Below are positions 9,660 to 19,906 of a stretch of 64,000 nt of DNA, piece after piece (the first letter of the stretch is position 1; every line of letters starts with the position of its first letter). The stretch lies in NCBI RefSeq assembly GCF_004363245.1, contig NZ_SNYV01000017.1, positions 310,001-374,000 of the forward strand. Reading direction: 5' to 3'. The notes under the pieces were generated by a model. The model saw nothing but the letters and a program-made list of their open reading frames with translations. It ran no database searches and had not been told where the DNA came from. This DNA is from Sphingobacterium yanglingense. Lineage in GTDB: Bacteria > Bacteroidota > Bacteroidia > Sphingobacteriales > Sphingobacteriaceae. Both the position numbers and the translations under genes were made by a program.

Positions 9660-11117
9660 CTATCTTGGATTTAATGGCATGCCTGGACTATTTTCAGATT
9701 CCGATGGTGGGATCTGCATAATATAACGCGGATCATCTTTTTTTAGCGTAAATACTTTAGCATCTTTGTATACATGTACAATCTCTGGTTTTCCAAATCT
9801 TCTTAAATCCAAAAATCTTAATCCTGCATCAAAAGCTAACTCTAATCGACGTTCTTCCAATACGCGATTCAGAACAGCCGCATTATCCGCAAAATCGCTA
9901 ACATTCAAAGTTTTCACAAAATCCTTACGCATTCTACTTTTCAAAATCAAATTGATATCGTTTAACGCAAGTTCAGATTTATTTAAACGAGCCTGCGCTT
10001 CAGAACGAATCAAATAAGCTTCACTAGCTTTAAAAGCAACATAATAAACTAGCAAAGTCTGTGAAGCATACATTTTATAAACCGTTTTACCTGTTTTGAT
10101 TTGTTGAGTAGCATTTTCTTCCATAGGGTCATAAATAAACTGTCGATAGTCGCTCAGTTCCCCGTAACGCTTACTCAAATTCAATATTTCTTCTACAGGC
10201 TTCATAGCCCCAGTCCCATAATAGTAAGGATTATTATTTGCCTTACCTCCTGTAAAGAACATCAGTTCCTTATTAACTTGTGTATCGACGAAACCAAAGT
10301 TTAGATTTAATACACCTTTTAATCCACCACTAGAATTTTCAAAAAGACCTTCAATTCCCGAAAGGTCAGCTAAAGGATATTCGTTAATCACTAAAGACGC
10401 ATATTTGATTGCAGACTCATAATTCCCCATCATCAAATCAACTCTTGCACGAAAAAGTTGCATGGTATTGTATGAAAAACGATATCTATCGGTAATTTTC
10501 TTCCCTGATAAAAGCGTGCTCGCTTGGTCAATATCTAATAAAATCTGCTCCCATACTTTTCCAAGAGGTGTACGCTCATTATTTCCTGTATTGGTATTTA
10601 CATCCTCCGCATTTAATGGCATAGGCACACCTGGCAGATTTAAATTAGCCGGGCTATATACATCCGCATAATAATTGATTAAGTAGAAGTAACAATATGC
10701 ACGTAAGGCATAAGCTTCTCCTTGCACTTGTTCATAAAGTGATTTTTGAGCCGGTTCGATTGTCATTTTCTTTAGATTATCTAACACCGAATTAGCATAA
10801 AATATGCTCTTATACAGCTGTCCCCAATAAGGATCAGACTGCGTACCTGGTGCTAATAAAGACGAAGAAAATGTAAACCATCGTTCATGCTCCTGAGTTG
10901 GCTGATTGTCTGCATTGAAATTAGCATAGACATTGTCCGTCAACATATCCGTCTTAGCGAAAAAATCCGTCTTTGGATATCCTCCTAATAAAACGGCTTC
11001 AAAATCTTCCAAAGACTTTGGCATCATACTATGTACCGGCTTAATATCCAACATATCCTTACACCCGGAAAAACCAACTGCAAGCACTAAAAATGCATAT
11101 TTTATATATTTTTTCAT
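9660..11117 (-). CDS. SusD/RagB-type nutrient-binding lipoprotein
   Basis: A 485-residue surface lipoprotein with the leader KYIKYAFLVLAVGFSGCKD (cysteine 19). The N-terminal SusD-like region contains the family helix GEAYALRAYCYFYLINYYADVY. The C-terminal RagB/SusD domain has SEAYLIRSEAQARLNK and the conserved late motif VLEERRLELAFDAGLRFLDLRR, and the protein ends in the usual MPLNPR type tail. It caps the SusC barrel encoded 11 bp upstream and supplies the ligand-binding lid. The ligand class cannot be fixed from sequence; the absence of glycoside hydrolases in the operon and the presence of TlpA-like proteins hint that it need not be a polysaccharide. Confidence 0.96.
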   Translation of the reverse strand: MKKYIKYAFLVLAVGFSGCKDMLDIKPVHSMMPKSLEDFEAVLLGGYPKTDFFAKTDMLTDNVYANFNADNQPTQEHERWFTFSSSLLAPGTQSDPYWGQLYKSIFYANSVLDNLKKMTIEPAQKSLYEQVQGEAYALRAYCYFYLINYYADVYSPANLNLPGVPMPLNAEDVNTNTGNNERTPLGKVWEQILLDIDQASTLLSGKKITDRYRFSYNTMQLFRARVDLMMGNYESAIKYASLVINEYPLADLSGIEGLFENSSGGLKGVLNLNFGFVDTQVNKELMFFTGGKANNNPYYYGTGAMKPVEEILNLSKRYGELSDYRQFIYDPMEENATQQIKTGKTVYKMYASQTLLVYYVAFKASEAYLIRSEAQARLNKSELALNDINLILKSRMRKDFVKTLNVSDFADNAAVLNRVLEERRLELAFDAGLRFLDLRRFGKPEIVHVYKDAKVFTLKKDDPRYIMQIPPSESENSPGMPLNPR

Positions 11118-11128
11118 TGTTCTCTCAA

Positions 11129-14100
11129 TTAAAATTGTACCATTAAAGACAAAGAGTATGACCTTGGGACTGGCAAATACGTATTTCCAAAGTTGATAGC
11201 TGCTCTTTCTCTTGTATTCGAGTACTGAAGGTTTCTAGAACCCTGAGCTTCAGGATCCTGCCCTTTTAACTCTTTATCTTTCCATACATATAAATTATTA
11301 CCTTGAAGCGCTAAGCGGATATTCTGTATACCTAAAGCCCGTAAACGAGGTGTGAAATAATCATAGCTCACAGACAAGTTTTGCAAGCGAATAAAATCAC
11401 CTTTTACGGTACGTAAATCTGAATTATCAAACATTAATCCGTTTGTTGGCGCTAGAGCAGTCAATGCATTATCAGTCGCTCCCTCGAGAACTGGTATATT
11501 GGTGTATGCCTCATCACCTGGCTTCTGCCATCTATCTACCCACTCTTTAGACATATTTTGTGTTGGATCTGGGAAACTAAGAAAACTACCATTAGACATG
11601 TTACGTAAACGCATCACATTACCAAAACTACCAATAAATAACCCTGACAAGGTTATTCGCTTATAGGTGAATGTATTCGTAAATCCAAGCTGCGTTGTAG
11701 GATTCATAACACCTGAATAGGCCAATCCATTAACATTTGTCATACCATACAGTACCTTTTCTCCTTCTTTAGCAGTATAGAATGTCGCTCTACCTTGTTC
11801 ATTCAGGCCCGCAAAACGATAAGACCATAGTCCGTCAATAGGCTCACCAACAACAGCTGTTGCAGAGTAATTCGTACGTCGAGGATCTGTCAGATTTTGT
11901 ACAGTTGGTTTTGTATACACATCTAATACTTTGTTTTTGTTGAAACCAAAGTTCATATTAGTTGACCATCTAAAGTTCTCATTATCTATATTAATCGTAT
12001 TGAAAGAAAACTCCCAACCTTGATTCAACATAGAGGCCCAATTGACTTGCACCTGATCAAAACCAGTTACTTGAGATACCTGGCGGTTACCTAATAAATC
12101 AACAGCTTTCTTGTGATACCACTCTACATTGAACATCAAACGTCTTTTAAAGAACCCAGCTTCTAATGCAGCGTTGGCAGTATAGGTCTGTTCCCATTTT
12201 AGATTTGGATTCTTTGGAGCGATAATCGTCACATAATTTGATGGATTCACAGCATCACTCACGCCGATCCTAGCGACTAAATCAGAATAGGCTTGGGCAG
12301 CCACATTCCCCTGGCTACCATAAGATCCCTTTAACGTCAAATACGAAACCCAGTCTACATCTTGCAAGAATTCTTCTTCCTTCATCTGGTAGTTCGCTCC
12401 AATCGCCCATAATGGTTGGAATAATTGATTTGTCTTTAAACCAAAACGATTCGAGCCATCGGTGCGGACATTAAAACTCATCGTATAGCGATTATCATAG
12501 GTATAGTTAACCGCACCAAAATAAGAAAGATTAGCCCCATCATTCAAGTTTTCAGTCCAGGTTGGAATAGCCAGTTTCTTCATATAATCAAACTGAGGGA
12601 TTTGTTGGTGTCCTCTATCGTGCGAATAACCATATATCTCAGTACTAACATCACTCGTTCTAGACTTGCGCACCTCTTGACCTATCATTACATTCAGATA
12701 ATGTAGATTGTTAAAAAACGGATTATAGGTCAACTGATTACGAAAAGTAATCGATCCATTATATGAATTTTTATCCTTTCTGTACCCTCCATCTTTCCAG
12801 GTATATACATACTCTCCATTTACAATTTCACGATTATCCTTTTTTCTAATTCGAACGAAATAACTATCATCAACCGCGATATCCTCATCCGTTGTACTTT
12901 GTTTAGCATAAGAAAATAAGGATGTAAACGTTAAATCTTTCATGATTTTATATTCTAGATCTAACGATCCTCTTAATCCAAAATTTCTCGAATCACGCCA
13001 ACCTTTATCTCTGTTCTCCAAGAAATTATACTCCAATCCGTTAAGATAGAAATGGCTATAAGTACCATCAGGATTTGTCGCAGGTTGCGCACGGGTAGTA
13101 TAAATAGCATATTCAAAAGGATTCTCTTTTGAATCTACGGCGAAGAAACTTTTATTTTCACGTGCATTTATATCCATCATTACCCCTAGACGGATCTTAT
13201 CATAAATTTTGGTATATACTTTTAATGAACCAGTATATGTTTTTTGTCCCACACCTTTCGCCGTAGCCTGGTCGTCCATATAAGAGCCTGATGCATAAAA
13301 AGTCGTTTTTTCATCCCCACCAGAAACACTTAGATTCTGTCTATTGGTAATCGAGGTTCTGAACAAATGCTGAAACCAATCCGTATTTACTGTCTCCAGA
13401 TAATTAACGTTCTGATTAAATTGATCCCATGTTAATTTCTTGTCCATCACATCGATGAAATAACGTTCAAAATCAGACACGGTATTATATTCCCCTGCAG
13501 CAGGACTATTCGCGTTAAAGAACCCTCTATTGATCATTTCACGATTGACATCGATACGCTCTTTAGAATTCATCATATAGGCATCTTCAATACGCGGGCG
13601 TTCACCCAAGCTCAGGTTACTCGTAAAACTTAAACGCGTCTTCCCTGCCTTACCTTTCTTTGAGGTAATTACAATTACTCCATTCGCCGCGCGTGTACCA
13701 TAAATGGCAGTAGCTGCGGCATCTTTCAATACGTTGATACTCTCTATATCCTCGACATTGACACCACCAATTCCCGAGGCGATCAGGTTACGGTTGGTCA
13801 TGATATCATCTACAGATACATTGACCGCATCATCTAAGATAATACCATCGACAACCCATAGTGGTTGTGTGTTACCACTCAATGTCGCCGTACCACGAAT
13901 ACGGATCTGTGGCATCGCTCCCGGTGCTCCTGATGTACTCATCACCGTCATTCCCGGTACCTGCCCTTGCAGCAACTTATCAATATTCGGTTGGAAGATC
14001 GTTTCTAACTGCTCCATATTGACAGTAGCAACCGAACCCGTCAAGGATTTTTTATTCAAATTCTGATATCCTGTTACAACGACATCATCTAGCTGATTCT

Positions 14101-14692
14101 CTGCTGGTGTAAGACGTACTTCTGTCCAAGTTTTCCCCTGTAATGGTATCTGTAACGTTTCAAATCCCATGCTCTTGAACACCAACGTAGCATTCGTACT
14201 CGTTACAGAGATGACGTAAGTACCATCTACATCAGTACCTACGGTATTACGTGGATTATCTTTTTCGCTTACAGTGATACCTTGAAGTGGCTTTCCTTTG
14301 TAGTCCATTACACGTCCACGGACCTGTACTTTTTGCTGTGCAATCGATTGTGGTTTTGCAGTAATCACAATCGTTTTATTATCTATACTATATTGCAACG
14401 GTTGATTCTTGAAACAATGATCTAGCACCTCTTGTACCGTTGCATTTTGCATATCGATATCTACAGGTCTATTGGATTTGACCAATGACTCATTGTAAAA
14501 GAAATCACAGTTGCACTGTCTCTTGATTTCACTAAAAACTTGAGAAAGTGTCATTCCCTTTCTCTTGATGCTGACGCGCTGTGCGAAAGCCGCCATACTC
14601 ATTTGCGCAAAGGCTAGCGCAACCAGTAAGATAGTTGTACGTTTTCCCAAAGCCATACTTTTCAGTAATGCCCTGGCATTAGATAAATTCAT
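11129..14692 (-). CDS. SusC/RagA-type TonB-dependent receptor with STN domain
   Basis: A 1,187-residue outer-membrane receptor. Order of parts: signal peptide ending near MAAFAQ, STN domain (MTLSQVFSEIKRQCNCDFFYNE), a CarboxypepD_reg-like domain (VRGRVMDYKGKPLQGITVSEK), TonB-box region (LDDVVVTGYQ), plug (DAAATAIYGTRAANGVIVITSKKG) and a barrel ending RSYSLSLMVQF. The STN domain and the adjacent FecR (95 bp upstream) and sigma genes identify it as a signal-transducing receptor. It forms a functional pair with the SusD gene 11 bp downstream. Length and architecture are normal for the family. Confidence 0.97.
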   Translation of the reverse strand: MNLSNARALLKSMALGKRTTILLVALAFAQMSMAAFAQRVSIKRKGMTLSQVFSEIKRQCNCDFFYNESLVKSNRPVDIDMQNATVQEVLDHCFKNQPLQYSIDNKTIVITAKPQSIAQQKVQVRGRVMDYKGKPLQGITVSEKDNPRNTVGTDVDGTYVISVTSTNATLVFKSMGFETLQIPLQGKTWTEVRLTPAENQLDDVVVTGYQNLNKKSLTGSVATVNMEQLETIFQPNIDKLLQGQVPGMTVMSTSGAPGAMPQIRIRGTATLSGNTQPLWVVDGIILDDAVNVSVDDIMTNRNLIASGIGGVNVEDIESINVLKDAAATAIYGTRAANGVIVITSKKGKAGKTRLSFTSNLSLGERPRIEDAYMMNSKERIDVNREMINRGFFNANSPAAGEYNTVSDFERYFIDVMDKKLTWDQFNQNVNYLETVNTDWFQHLFRTSITNRQNLSVSGGDEKTTFYASGSYMDDQATAKGVGQKTYTGSLKVYTKIYDKIRLGVMMDINARENKSFFAVDSKENPFEYAIYTTRAQPATNPDGTYSHFYLNGLEYNFLENRDKGWRDSRNFGLRGSLDLEYKIMKDLTFTSLFSYAKQSTTDEDIAVDDSYFVRIRKKDNREIVNGEYVYTWKDGGYRKDKNSYNGSITFRNQLTYNPFFNNLHYLNVMIGQEVRKSRTSDVSTEIYGYSHDRGHQQIPQFDYMKKLAIPTWTENLNDGANLSYFGAVNYTYDNRYTMSFNVRTDGSNRFGLKTNQLFQPLWAIGANYQMKEEEFLQDVDWVSYLTLKGSYGSQGNVAAQAYSDLVARIGVSDAVNPSNYVTIIAPKNPNLKWEQTYTANAALEAGFFKRRLMFNVEWYHKKAVDLLGNRQVSQVTGFDQVQVNWASMLNQGWEFSFNTINIDNENFRWSTNMNFGFNKNKVLDVYTKPTVQNLTDPRRTNYSATAVVGEPIDGLWSYRFAGLNEQGRATFYTAKEGEKVLYGMTNVNGLAYSGVMNPTTQLGFTNTFTYKRITLSGLFIGSFGNVMRLRNMSNGSFLSFPDPTQNMSKEWVDRWQKPGDEAYTNIPVLEGATDNALTALAPTNGLMFDNSDLRTVKGDFIRLQNLSVSYDYFTPRLRALGIQNIRLALQGNNLYVWKDKELKGQDPEAQGSRNLQYSNTRERAAINFGNTYLPVPRSYSLSLMVQF

Positions 14693-14787
14693 TCAGTAAT
14701 AATTTATTAGTTCAATATTTACGGTGTACGACTGCTTATTCCCATCAAAGCAGTGGTTAGTTAGATTGAATTTGTATTCGTGTAAAG

Positions 14788-15972
14788 CTATACCATCAAG
14801 ACGACCCTCCTTTCCTTCACGCCAACTGGCATAATATGGTATCGGATCTGCCCCGTTCGATTTAATATTTCTAAGACTTCTTCTAAACTTCTATTTCTGG
14901 ATATTACTCCAGTGAATCCATATCCCTTTCCTCTGGTCACCACCTGAACCTCTACTCCATACCATCTAGAAAGCTCATTCCCGATCTGATCAAGGCTTGC
15001 ATCAAAGAAGGCAAACTCTTGATTTCTCCAAGCATTAACCTTATCCATTTGCGCAGGTAACACTTTCATATCAGCTCCTCCCCAGGTTACAATACTACTC
15101 TGTCCCGGTTTTAACGTATATGCCCGGCTATTGGTCGCCACCTCAACACTTCCTTCCATTAGGGTAGTAGTGGTCCGGTTCTCTCCATAAGCTTTGACAT
15201 TAAAATGTGTCCCCAATACTCGAATCTTCTGATCATTGGAAAACACTAAAAATGGCTTCTCTTTATTCTTTGCTACTTCAAAATAGGCTTCACCCTCTAA
15301 TTCGACTTTACGCACACCACCAATGAAATTAACATCATAGGTCAGTCTCGACCCCGCATTGAGCCATACCTTAGTACCATCCGTCAACATCAAGGCTCCT
15401 GTCTTTCCTGCTGGAACATTTACCTGTTGAATCATAGGCTCTTTCGCTTCCTCCAGCTTTTTTAGCTCAAAGAAGGAATTACCATTCTGCTTTTCTGTAC
15501 TCGCATACACGGTCTCATTACCATCTGACAATTCGACAATTTCTCCACTTGGCAAGGTTAAAGTCACTCCATCATTTGCTGAGGCATTTTCTGCTGCTTT
15601 AGCAATGACCTTTGTGGAGATCGCATCAGAAGGCGACACCATATCCTTACTTCTTTGATAACCGATAAAACCAATAATCACTGCTGCGGCAACCGCAACC
15701 CAACGCAGGTAAGGGATCAACGGACGGATTTTCGAAGGAGATTCTTCTCCAAAAATCATGTTCTCTATAATAGGATACTGTTCTTTCGAAAGCACGGTTA
15801 GCTCTTCGATGTGGTCATCCTGCTGCAACTTAGCCTCAAACACCTCGTCAATATACTGCTCCAGTTCGGCACGAAAATCCTCCTCAGAAAATGTATCAAC
15901 CAACCAAGCAGCCTGCTCGGGTGTACATTTCCCTACCAAGTATTGTTCAAAAACTTGTTTTTTGTTATACAT
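14788..15972 (-). CDS. FecR-family anti-sigma factor
   Basis: 394 residues. A cytoplasmic N-terminal part with an anti-sigma-like helical segment (KQVFEQYLVGKCTPEQAAWL) precedes one membrane span at about 90-105 (RWVAVAAAVIIGFIGY). The periplasmic FecR domain has LTDGTKVWLNAGSRLTY, GEAYFEVAKNKEKPFLV and IRVLGTHFNVKAY, and a DUF4974-like end follows (ELSRWYGVEVQ). It sits between the sigma gene (229 bp upstream) and the SusC gene, as expected for the relay receptor, FecR, sigma. Confidence 0.95.
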   Translation of the reverse strand: MYNKKQVFEQYLVGKCTPEQAAWLVDTFSEEDFRAELEQYIDEVFEAKLQQDDHIEELTVLSKEQYPIIENMIFGEESPSKIRPLIPYLRWVAVAAAVIIGFIGYQRSKDMVSPSDAISTKVIAKAAENASANDGVTLTLPSGEIVELSDGNETVYASTEKQNGNSFFELKKLEEAKEPMIQQVNVPAGKTGALMLTDGTKVWLNAGSRLTYDVNFIGGVRKVELEGEAYFEVAKNKEKPFLVFSNDQKIRVLGTHFNVKAYGENRTTTTLMEGSVEVATNSRAYTLKPGQSSIVTWGGADMKVLPAQMDKVNAWRNQEFAFFDASLDQIGNELSRWYGVEVQVVTRGKGYGFTGVISRNRSLEEVLEILNRTGQIRYHIMPVGVKERRVVLMV

Positions 15973-16201
15973 AACTTCAGTTTTTTAGTGGCGCGCATTT
16001 ATCTATATACGCAGTAATACGACAAAGTCTATGCTCTAAAAATTATATTTTTTAAAAAAATTTAACACCTTATTAAAAAACAGCGGTAAACTGACTCCAA
16101 TAGTATTGAATGAGCTCAGAGCTCTACCAGTAACCACCCTGTAAAAAAGTATCGATGATGTAGATTATTCCAGACGAGGGATATTTCAGAAAGATAGCAG
16201 C

Positions 16202-16798
16202 CTATCTATTATTAATCCAAAAACCAAGTAATACTATAAGCAACCCAAATAGTTTTTCACCCAGTTCACTTTTTAGAAAGCGCATTGCTTTGGCCATATG
16301 GTCTTTTATGGTACCGACAGATACCCCGTAGGCCTCAGCAGCTTCTTCATAACTTTTACCCTGAAATTTACAAAACAGGAAAATCTCTTTACGCTTAGTC
16401 GGCAACCGCTCTATTGCTACAGACAATGCTTCGGTCATTCGCTCTACCGTATCATTCTCTTCTTCCAAATCGTAATATAACGTTGCCTGTGTCAACAAAG
16501 CTTTACGGACCGCCTCATTGGAGGCTGATTTTCGGAAATAATCGACAACAAGATTACGCGCTATAGTATGCAGTAATGGCCAGATTCCCTGATCTAGCTG
16601 TATGCGCTCGCGCATATCCCACAAACGCACAAAGGATACCTGATGAACCTCCAGTACGCTATCTTGGTCAGGGAGAAGCTGATTCAGCTTATGCAATAAA
16701 AGTGGAGAGTGCAGATTATAAAGCTTAGAAAAAGCCTGCCGATCTCCCTCTATTAAAAGAGAAATCCATCTACTTTCACTAAATTCTTCTTTTTCCAA
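16202..16798 (-). CDS. ECF-type RNA polymerase sigma factor
   Basis: 198 residues with a sigma region 2 (FSKLYNLHSPLLLHKLNQLLPD, then EVHQVSFVRLWDMRERI) and a sigma region 4 (LPTKRKEIFLFCKFQGKSYEEAAEAYGVSVGTIKDHMAKAM). The first codon is TTG at 16798, preceded at very short distance by AAGGA. No ATG lies upstream in frame close by, so this start is accepted with caution. The tail is hydrophobic (LFGLLIVLLGFWI). It should direct transcription of the SusC/SusD module that follows on the same strand. Confidence 0.92.
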   Translation of the reverse strand: MEKEEFSESRWISLLIEGDRQAFSKLYNLHSPLLLHKLNQLLPDQDSVLEVHQVSFVRLWDMRERIQLDQGIWPLLHTIARNLVVDYFRKSASNEAVRKALLTQATLYYDLEEENDTVERMTEALSVAIERLPTKRKEIFLFCKFQGKSYEEAAEAYGVSVGTIKDHMAKAMRFLKSELGEKLFGLLIVLLGFWINNR

Positions 16799-16819
16799 GC
16801 GTCCTTACTTTAAACGAAA

Positions 16820-16827
16820 CAAAATTA
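16820..16827 (-). promoter_or_regulatory. Candidate TAnnTTTG promoter element for the sigma gene at 16202
   Basis: On the minus strand the sequence TAATTTTG matches the Bacteroidota -7 consensus TAnnTTTG exactly and lies 22 bp before the TTG start. The -33 region is weak (TTA rather than TTG at about the right distance). AT-rich DNA makes chance matches easy. Confidence 0.45.
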
Positions 16828-16920
16828 TGAATTTTTTATTAATAACGATTTTATAAATATGTTCGCTACAGAGCTCCTGATTAAGAAGGGAATATCGTAT
16901 TGTGTTGTTATTATTTTAAA

Positions 16921-17430
16921 TGAAGGTTTTTATGCGCCTCTATGCCGGCGCAGGGCAACAAACTTTTGCTTGATCAAAAGTTTAGCAAAAATCAAGGCTA
17001 TATCTTATTTCTTGTTCCAGTAGCGCCATGGTGTAAGCGCAATTCCTAGGTCTCCTAATCTAAAGGCCCCACCCAAGGACTGGAATCTGCTGGAGATAAT
17101 GCAACATGTAAGGGTTGTCATACAACATGCCTACTTTCACCGCCAAATAAGCTAAGGCCGCTTTGAAGCCTGTCGATGGAATAGAGGACGTGGTAATCAA
17201 TAAGCAACACCTAAAAAACGACCTTGTAGCATATGAAATCTAAGGCCGTAAAGCTATCACACAGACTGTTGTATATATTGCTGTAACTAAGGATTTCCAG
17301 TCTATGGGTGGGGCGAGCGTTGTGGCGACCTTGGAAACCGCCTTGATAGCTTTATGTGCTGTGATGAACATAGGCTACACAGTCTTGACTTTTTTTGCTT
17401 CGTTTTTTTGGTCAAGCAAAAAAATGAAGA
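16921..17430. repeat. Interspersed ~510-bp non-coding repeat, copy A
   Basis: This intergenic block is repeated in the same orientation at 21176-21690, with most bases identical by eye and scattered substitutions and small indels. It begins with TTTTTATGCGCC, contains an 8-bp hairpin AAACTTTT-GCTTGATC-AAAAGTTT (16960-16983), and ends with a 13-bp hairpin of CTTCGTTTTTTTG with CAAAAAAATGAAG around the loop GTCAAG (17398-17429). Between them no reading frame stays open in both copies, so I call it non-coding. The left end and hairpin loop are shared with the element at 4570. It fills the gap between a sigma gene and the amidase operon. Confidence 0.8.
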
Positions 17431-17492
17431 TCCCGTCCTGATAAGGACAAATAGAATAATTTAAACCTTCTTTTAATTTTAATCTTATTAAA

Positions 17493-18200
17493 CTACTGCG
17501 ATGGTAAGGGCGTAATTTTTAACGTAACAGGAAGCCCCAACTCTTTGCGCAGGGCATGCATGAATTTATCTCCGGGATCGCGCTTTTGAGTGATATAAGT
17601 TGGGTTACTCTCTTTCCACCACATTGTCTTCTTGAATGCCTGATATTCATGATGTCCTATCACATATTCAATTGTATATTTCTTACGGAGATACTTGATA
17701 AGCTTTGTATTGGCCTGTAGTTGTTTTTCAGTCAATGGATTGTTGGGTGTACCAATATTCTCGATACCGATAGCACAATAATTAAGGCCTATCGTATGTC
17801 TGGCAAATTGATTTTCCTCCAGCAACTGATAGATACGACCATCCCGACCGATCACAAATTGTGCAGACACATTTAAAGAACTCGCCGTCTGCAAATCCCT
17901 CCTTCCGGGAAGAAATATAGGGTTAAACGTCTTAATCGTCGCATTCACACTCATATTCTCGGTATAATGCACTACAACTATACGCGGTTCTATCAGAGCG
18001 GTATCCGTATGAATACCGTGCCTTTTCAACAGGTATTCCAACGAAAGCCGCTCGCGGTCTGCATCCCATTGTATAGGTCGCTTTATGACACTAGGCTTGG
18101 TCTGTCCGGAAAGTCCTAAAATACTCCCGAAGACCAAGCCTACTGATATTATTATTCTCCATGAAAGCATCTTATTTTTAATAATCCAAGCTACTCCCAT
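17493..18200 (-). CDS. Secreted N-acetylmuramoyl-L-alanine amidase (Amidase_2/AmpD-like)
   Basis: 235 residues. The N-terminus is a signal peptide (ILSWR-type leader; an internal ATG at residue 11 would give a shorter leader). The catalytic domain shows the Amidase_2 zinc signature: VVVHYTE (His78), a core GLNYCAIGIENIG, GHHEY (His183 or 184) and KRDPGDKF (Asp208). Enzymes of this fold cut the bond between N-acetylmuramic acid and the L-alanine of peptidoglycan stems. It is the last gene of a three-gene minus-strand operon with a GHL10 family hydrolase (30 bp upstream) and nagA. That supports a role in cell-wall or amino-sugar turnover outside the cytoplasmic membrane. Confidence 0.88.
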   Translation of the reverse strand: MGVAWIIKNKMLSWRIIISVGLVFGSILGLSGQTKPSVIKRPIQWDADRERLSLEYLLKRHGIHTDTALIEPRIVVVHYTENMSVNATIKTFNPIFLPGRRDLQTASSLNVSAQFVIGRDGRIYQLLEENQFARHTIGLNYCAIGIENIGTPNNPLTEKQLQANTKLIKYLRKKYTIEYVIGHHEYQAFKKTMWWKESNPTYITQKRDPGDKFMHALRKELGLPVTLKITPLPSQ

Positions 18201-18230
18201 GTATAGTTCTTTTTTATTTAAAAGCTATTT

Positions 18231-19904
18231 TTAGTTATGCTGCACACTCTTAGCAATATAAGCACTTTCATTGCCCAAGCGGTCTACCGCACGCACTGCC
18301 ACATCATAAAGTGTCTTTCCATCTTTCTGCTTCGGAAGCTCCAATGAAGTAACTCCAGCATCGAGGATATCTGTTGTCCACACCTCACCATAGCGGGTAT
18401 ACACAATCCAATGCGCTACTTGATCAGGCTGTTTCTGCAACCATTTCGCAAATACCGTATTCTTCTGGTTCGTCAACAACAAAGTCGGACGCAACAGTAG
18501 ATTAGCCTTAAGCCATGGGCTCTTTGGAATCAACGCCTTTTCCTTGTACGGACCATTTTTCAATGCAGGCAACATGGCCGGGTTTTTCGTAAGGCCAGCA
18601 ATACTCCAATGTACCGCTCCAGGACTATTCGGCACGATCTCACGAGATGCAGCAACCTGATTCACGATTTCCTTTGTTTTATCCGCAGCTCTTACCTCTA
18701 CCGTATTCAGGCCAGGCCACAAATGTCTATTATATCTATTTTCAGACTGCCACCATTTCAACAGCGCCGTAAAGCTCTGTTTTTGTGGTTCAATCGGCCA
18801 ATAAAGCTGTGGGGTAAAATAATCAATCCACCCTTCATTAAGCCACAATTTCGCATCAGCATATAATTCATCATACTGTGAAGAACCGGTTACTCCTGAA
18901 GGATAGCCTGGTTTCCAAATGCCAAATGGGCTCAGACCAAACTTAACAAAATTCTTCTCCGCTTTGATCTCCTCGTATACCCGTTTTATAAAGCGGTTTA
19001 CATTATCCCTACGCCAATCTCCTCTGGACAGTGCGCCACCATCTGCTTTATAAGCATTCCAAGTTTTGTTATCTGGAAAGTCTGCTCCGCCATTGTATTC
19101 TGCGTAAGGGTAGAAATAATCATCAAAATGAATTCCGTCTATATCATAACGTTTTACGATATCATTGACCACCTTTGCCGCATGGTCCTGCGTACGCTGA
19201 TCTGCAGGATCAAACCAATACATGCCATTACGTAATCGCACCACATTATCTGGTGTACGTTTTACCATAGACTCAGCAGTAACCGTCCCCCCATTAGAAT
19301 GGTGTGCACGATAAGGGTTGAGCCATACATGCAGCTCAAGACCACGCTTATGTGCTTCCTGCACCCAAAAATCCAATGGGTCATAGTAAGGTTCAGGACG
19401 CTTGCCAATCTCTCCGGTCAAGAAGTAAGACCATGGTTCGAACTGGCTATTATACATGGCATCTGCAGATGGGCGGGCCTGAAAAATAACCGCATTGAAA
19501 TTATTATCCTTCAGCATATCCAATAAAGCAATCGCTTCTTGCTTCTGCTGTTCTGTAGTCAGATTACGTTTAGAAGGCCAGTTGATATTAGCCACCGTAG
19601 CTACCCAAGCAGCTCGGAATTCGCGCGGTACAGACGGAAGATCGACCACCAAAGACTCTTCTTCTTTAGCCTTTACTGGCGGTGCCATTTCAGCGGACTG
19701 CGCCACTAATGGAGGTTTAACATCTTTTTTCGGAGTTTCCTTCTGAACGACTGTAGTCGCCTTAGAATTAGAGACCTCTGTCTCTGCTTTCTTCCTACCT
19801 TGCGTTTTTTTATCCTTACGTGAAGCACAAGAAAACATAAAGACAGAAATTAATAGTGCAGCAATGACTGCGCTTTTAATCGTATTTAAAGTCATAGTAC
19901 GCAA
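18231..19904 (-). CDS. GHL10-family (DUF187/YngK-like) glycosyl-hydrolase-like lipoprotein
   Basis: 557 residues. There is a lipoprotein leader with FMFSC (cysteine 26), then a charged low-complexity linker rich in Lys, Glu and Pro (about 28-90). The GHL10 barrel follows, starting at REFRAAWVATVANINWPSK and containing FQARPSADAMYNS, LELHVWLNPYRAH and the acidic motif IDGIHFDDYFYPY. The C-terminus resembles a fibronectin-like module (DVAVRAVDRLGNES). Characterised relatives act on peptidoglycan-derived or related glycans; the exact substrate here is unknown. The gene starts 2 bp after the nagA stop codon, so the two are probably translationally coupled. Confidence 0.9.
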   Translation of the reverse strand: MRTMTLNTIKSAVIAALLISVFMFSCASRKDKKTQGRKKAETEVSNSKATTVVQKETPKKDVKPPLVAQSAEMAPPVKAKEEESLVVDLPSVPREFRAAWVATVANINWPSKRNLTTEQQKQEAIALLDMLKDNNFNAVIFQARPSADAMYNSQFEPWSYFLTGEIGKRPEPYYDPLDFWVQEAHKRGLELHVWLNPYRAHHSNGGTVTAESMVKRTPDNVVRLRNGMYWFDPADQRTQDHAAKVVNDIVKRYDIDGIHFDDYFYPYAEYNGGADFPDNKTWNAYKADGGALSRGDWRRDNVNRFIKRVYEEIKAEKNFVKFGLSPFGIWKPGYPSGVTGSSQYDELYADAKLWLNEGWIDYFTPQLYWPIEPQKQSFTALLKWWQSENRYNRHLWPGLNTVEVRAADKTKEIVNQVAASREIVPNSPGAVHWSIAGLTKNPAMLPALKNGPYKEKALIPKSPWLKANLLLRPTLLLTNQKNTVFAKWLQKQPDQVAHWIVYTRYGEVWTTDILDAGVTSLELPKQKDGKTLYDVAVRAVDRLGNESAYIAKSVQHN

Positions 19905-19906
19905 AA

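Noticed and set aside
16921..17430. Degenerate protein-coding gene in the repeat (minus-strand stretch resembling a short hydrophobic protein)
   Set aside because: Copies A and B carry stops and indels that break the frame differently, and substitutions show no codon pattern.
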